From NCBI GenBank assembly GCA_947452665.1, contig CANGEH010000079.1, forward strand, positions 1 through 8,673: a stretch of DNA of 8,673 nt, written 5' to 3'. Each line of letters opens with the position of its first letter. Within the stretch, counting starts at the first letter, position 1. The notes under the pieces were generated by a model. That model saw only the letters and a program-made list of their open reading frames with translations, was not told where the DNA came from and searched no databases. The stretch comes from Caulobacteraceae bacterium (GTDB lineage: Bacteria > Pseudomonadota > Alphaproteobacteria > Caulobacterales > Caulobacteraceae). The position numbers and the translations under genes are program-made. Shown in pieces: positions 7,860 through 8,673 of this stretch.

Positions 7860-7883
7860 GTATAGGGATGGGCAGATTGTCAA
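7860..7883 (-). promoter_or_regulatory. Probable promoter of TBDR3
   Basis: The minus strand has a perfect TTGACA (7878-7883) and, at the spacing of the alphaproteobacterial housekeeping promoter (TTGACnn-N10), CCTATAC (7860-7866), which matches the CTANA core of GCTANAWC. A T8 tract lies upstream of the -35 (7894-7901) and could act as an UP element. The predicted leader is about 115 nt. No Fur-box-like sequence is evident. The rest of the intergenic stretch up to 7980 is AT-rich without a recognisable element. Confidence 0.55.
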
Positions 7884-7980
7884 TAAGCACGGCAAAAAAA
7901 ACAACCGTTTAACCAGCAAATTTTTAAACACAGCCACAAATGTCACAGGTGCAGATCAAGGTTTCGCTAATCAAGTGGTT

Positions 7981-8007
7981 TTGAGCCGGGACCAGCTGGT
8001 GTAAGAC
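7981..8007 (+). promoter_or_regulatory. Candidate queC promoter with palindromic spacer
   Basis: TTGAGC (7981-7986) and TGTAAGAC (8000-8007) are spaced as in alphaproteobacterial promoters, but both boxes are imperfect. Between them lies a perfect 10-bp palindrome, ACCAGCTGGT (7991-8000), placed where a repressor could block RNA polymerase. No preQ1-riboswitch structure was recognised in the short leader to 8046. Confidence 0.3.
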
Positions 8008-8046
8008 TAAGGCCTCGCGGCGCACGCCCTGCCATTAATGGTCCCC

Positions 8047-8673
8047 ATGACGGATATGTCTGATCCCCACCCCCTAAAGGCCACCGATTCCGCCCTGGTC
8101 CTGTTTTCCGGCGGTCAAGATTCCAGCGTCTGTCTGGCCTGGGCCTTGTCGCGCTATGAGCGGGTCGAGACGGTGGGTTTTGATTATGGCCAGCGCCACA
8201 GTATCGAGATGCAGGCACGCGAGGTGGTCTTGGGCGCCGTGATGGACGGCTTTCCGGCCTGGGCGGACAGGCTTGGACCCGATCACGTGCTGGACCTTAA
8301 GGGCTTTGGCGCGATTGGTGGTTCGGCCCTGACTACGGACAGGGCGATTGAAATGACCGAGCGGGGCCTGCCCTCGACCTTTGTGCCCGGCCGTAATCTG
8401 ATTTTTCTGACCTATGCGGCGGCCCTAGCTGACCGGCGCGGCCTGAATGTGCTGATTGGCGGCATGTGCGAGACTGATTTTTCCGGCTATCCCGATTGTC
8501 GGCGTGATACGTTGGATGCGCTGCAAACCGCGCTTAATCTGGGTATGGACCGCGATTTTCGCATTGAGACGCCACTCATGTATCTGACCAAGGCCCAGAC
8601 CTGGGCCCTGTCCAAGCGCCTGGGTGGTCAGGACCTCGTCGACCTGATCATGAGCGAGAGCCATACCTGTTAT
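8047..8673 (+). CDS. queC: 7-cyano-7-deazaguanine (preQ0) synthase QueC, 3' end beyond the window
   Basis: Cytosolic enzyme that turns 7-carboxy-7-deazaguanine and ammonia into preQ0 with ATP, a step towards queuosine in tRNA (and, in some bacteria, towards 7-deazaguanine DNA modification). The 209 visible residues carry the PP-loop S-G-G-Q-D-S at 21-26, F-D-Y-G-Q-R-H at 45-51, F-V-P-G-R-N at 112-117, C-E-T-D-F-S-G-Y-P-D-C at 141-151, E-T-P-L-M, and the T-C-Y that holds the first zinc cysteine (Cys208). The remaining CxxCxxC-type zinc ligands and roughly 25-30 residues lie outside the window. The start is uncertain: ATG at 8038, 8047 and 8056 are all in frame after a stop at 8008, and none has a good Shine-Dalgarno; 8047 is a compromise. 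It is transcribed away from the receptor genes. No lesion is seen in the visible part. Confidence 0.97.
   Translation, partial: MTDMSDPHPLKATDSALVLFSGGQDSSVCLAWALSRYERVETVGFDYGQRHSIEMQAREVVLGAVMDGFPAWADRLGPDHVLDLKGFGAIGGSALTTDRAIEMTERGLPSTFVPGRNLIFLTYAAALADRRGLNVLIGGMCETDFSGYPDCRRDTLDALQTALNLGMDRDFRIETPLMYLTKAQTWALSKRLGGQDLVDLIMSESHTCY

Noticed and set aside
8074..8664. Minus-strand open frames opposite queC
   Set aside because: They are shadows of the queC reading frame and have no homology that I recognise.

Overview
The window holds three TonB-dependent outer-membrane receptor (TBDR) genes in tandem on the minus strand, followed by a divergently oriented, edge-truncated queC on the plus strand. 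Multiple tandem TBDRs with Ala-rich signal peptides, a fairly high but not extreme GC content, and promoter-like elements resembling the alphaproteobacterial housekeeping consensus (TTGAC...GCTANAWC) suggest an alphaproteobacterium, probably of the Caulobacterales or Sphingomonadales. That placement is an inference; no taxonomic marker is present.

Reading in the direction of transcription, from high to low coordinates: the first receptor (called TBDR3 here, 4964-7738) is split by one in-frame ochre codon at 6425-6427, in an otherwise uninterrupted 925-codon frame. Its promoter-like region, Shine-Dalgarno site, signal peptide, TonB box, C-terminus and terminator all look normal. The second receptor (TBDR2, 2059-4626) is intact, with 855 residues, its own leader and its own intrinsic terminator. 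The third (TBDR1, 1-1832) is a close paralogue of TBDR2 that leaves the window after 610 residues; its TonB box is strongly altered. The terminators after TBDR3 and TBDR2 are near-identical hairpins, each preceded by a second inverted repeat, so each receptor is probably transcribed as its own unit.

Between TBDR3 and queC lies a 308-bp divergent intergenic region with a plausible TBDR3 promoter and a weaker queC promoter candidate. queC encodes 7-cyano-7-deazaguanine (preQ0) synthase, of the queuosine pathway, and is complete up to the first cysteine of its zinc site. No functional link between queC and the receptors can be shown from the sequence.

I found no RNA genes, mobile elements or CRISPR, and no clear new multi-gene system. 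The points most worth a second look are the single-codon break in TBDR3, the eroded TonB box in TBDR1, and the near-duplicate terminators.
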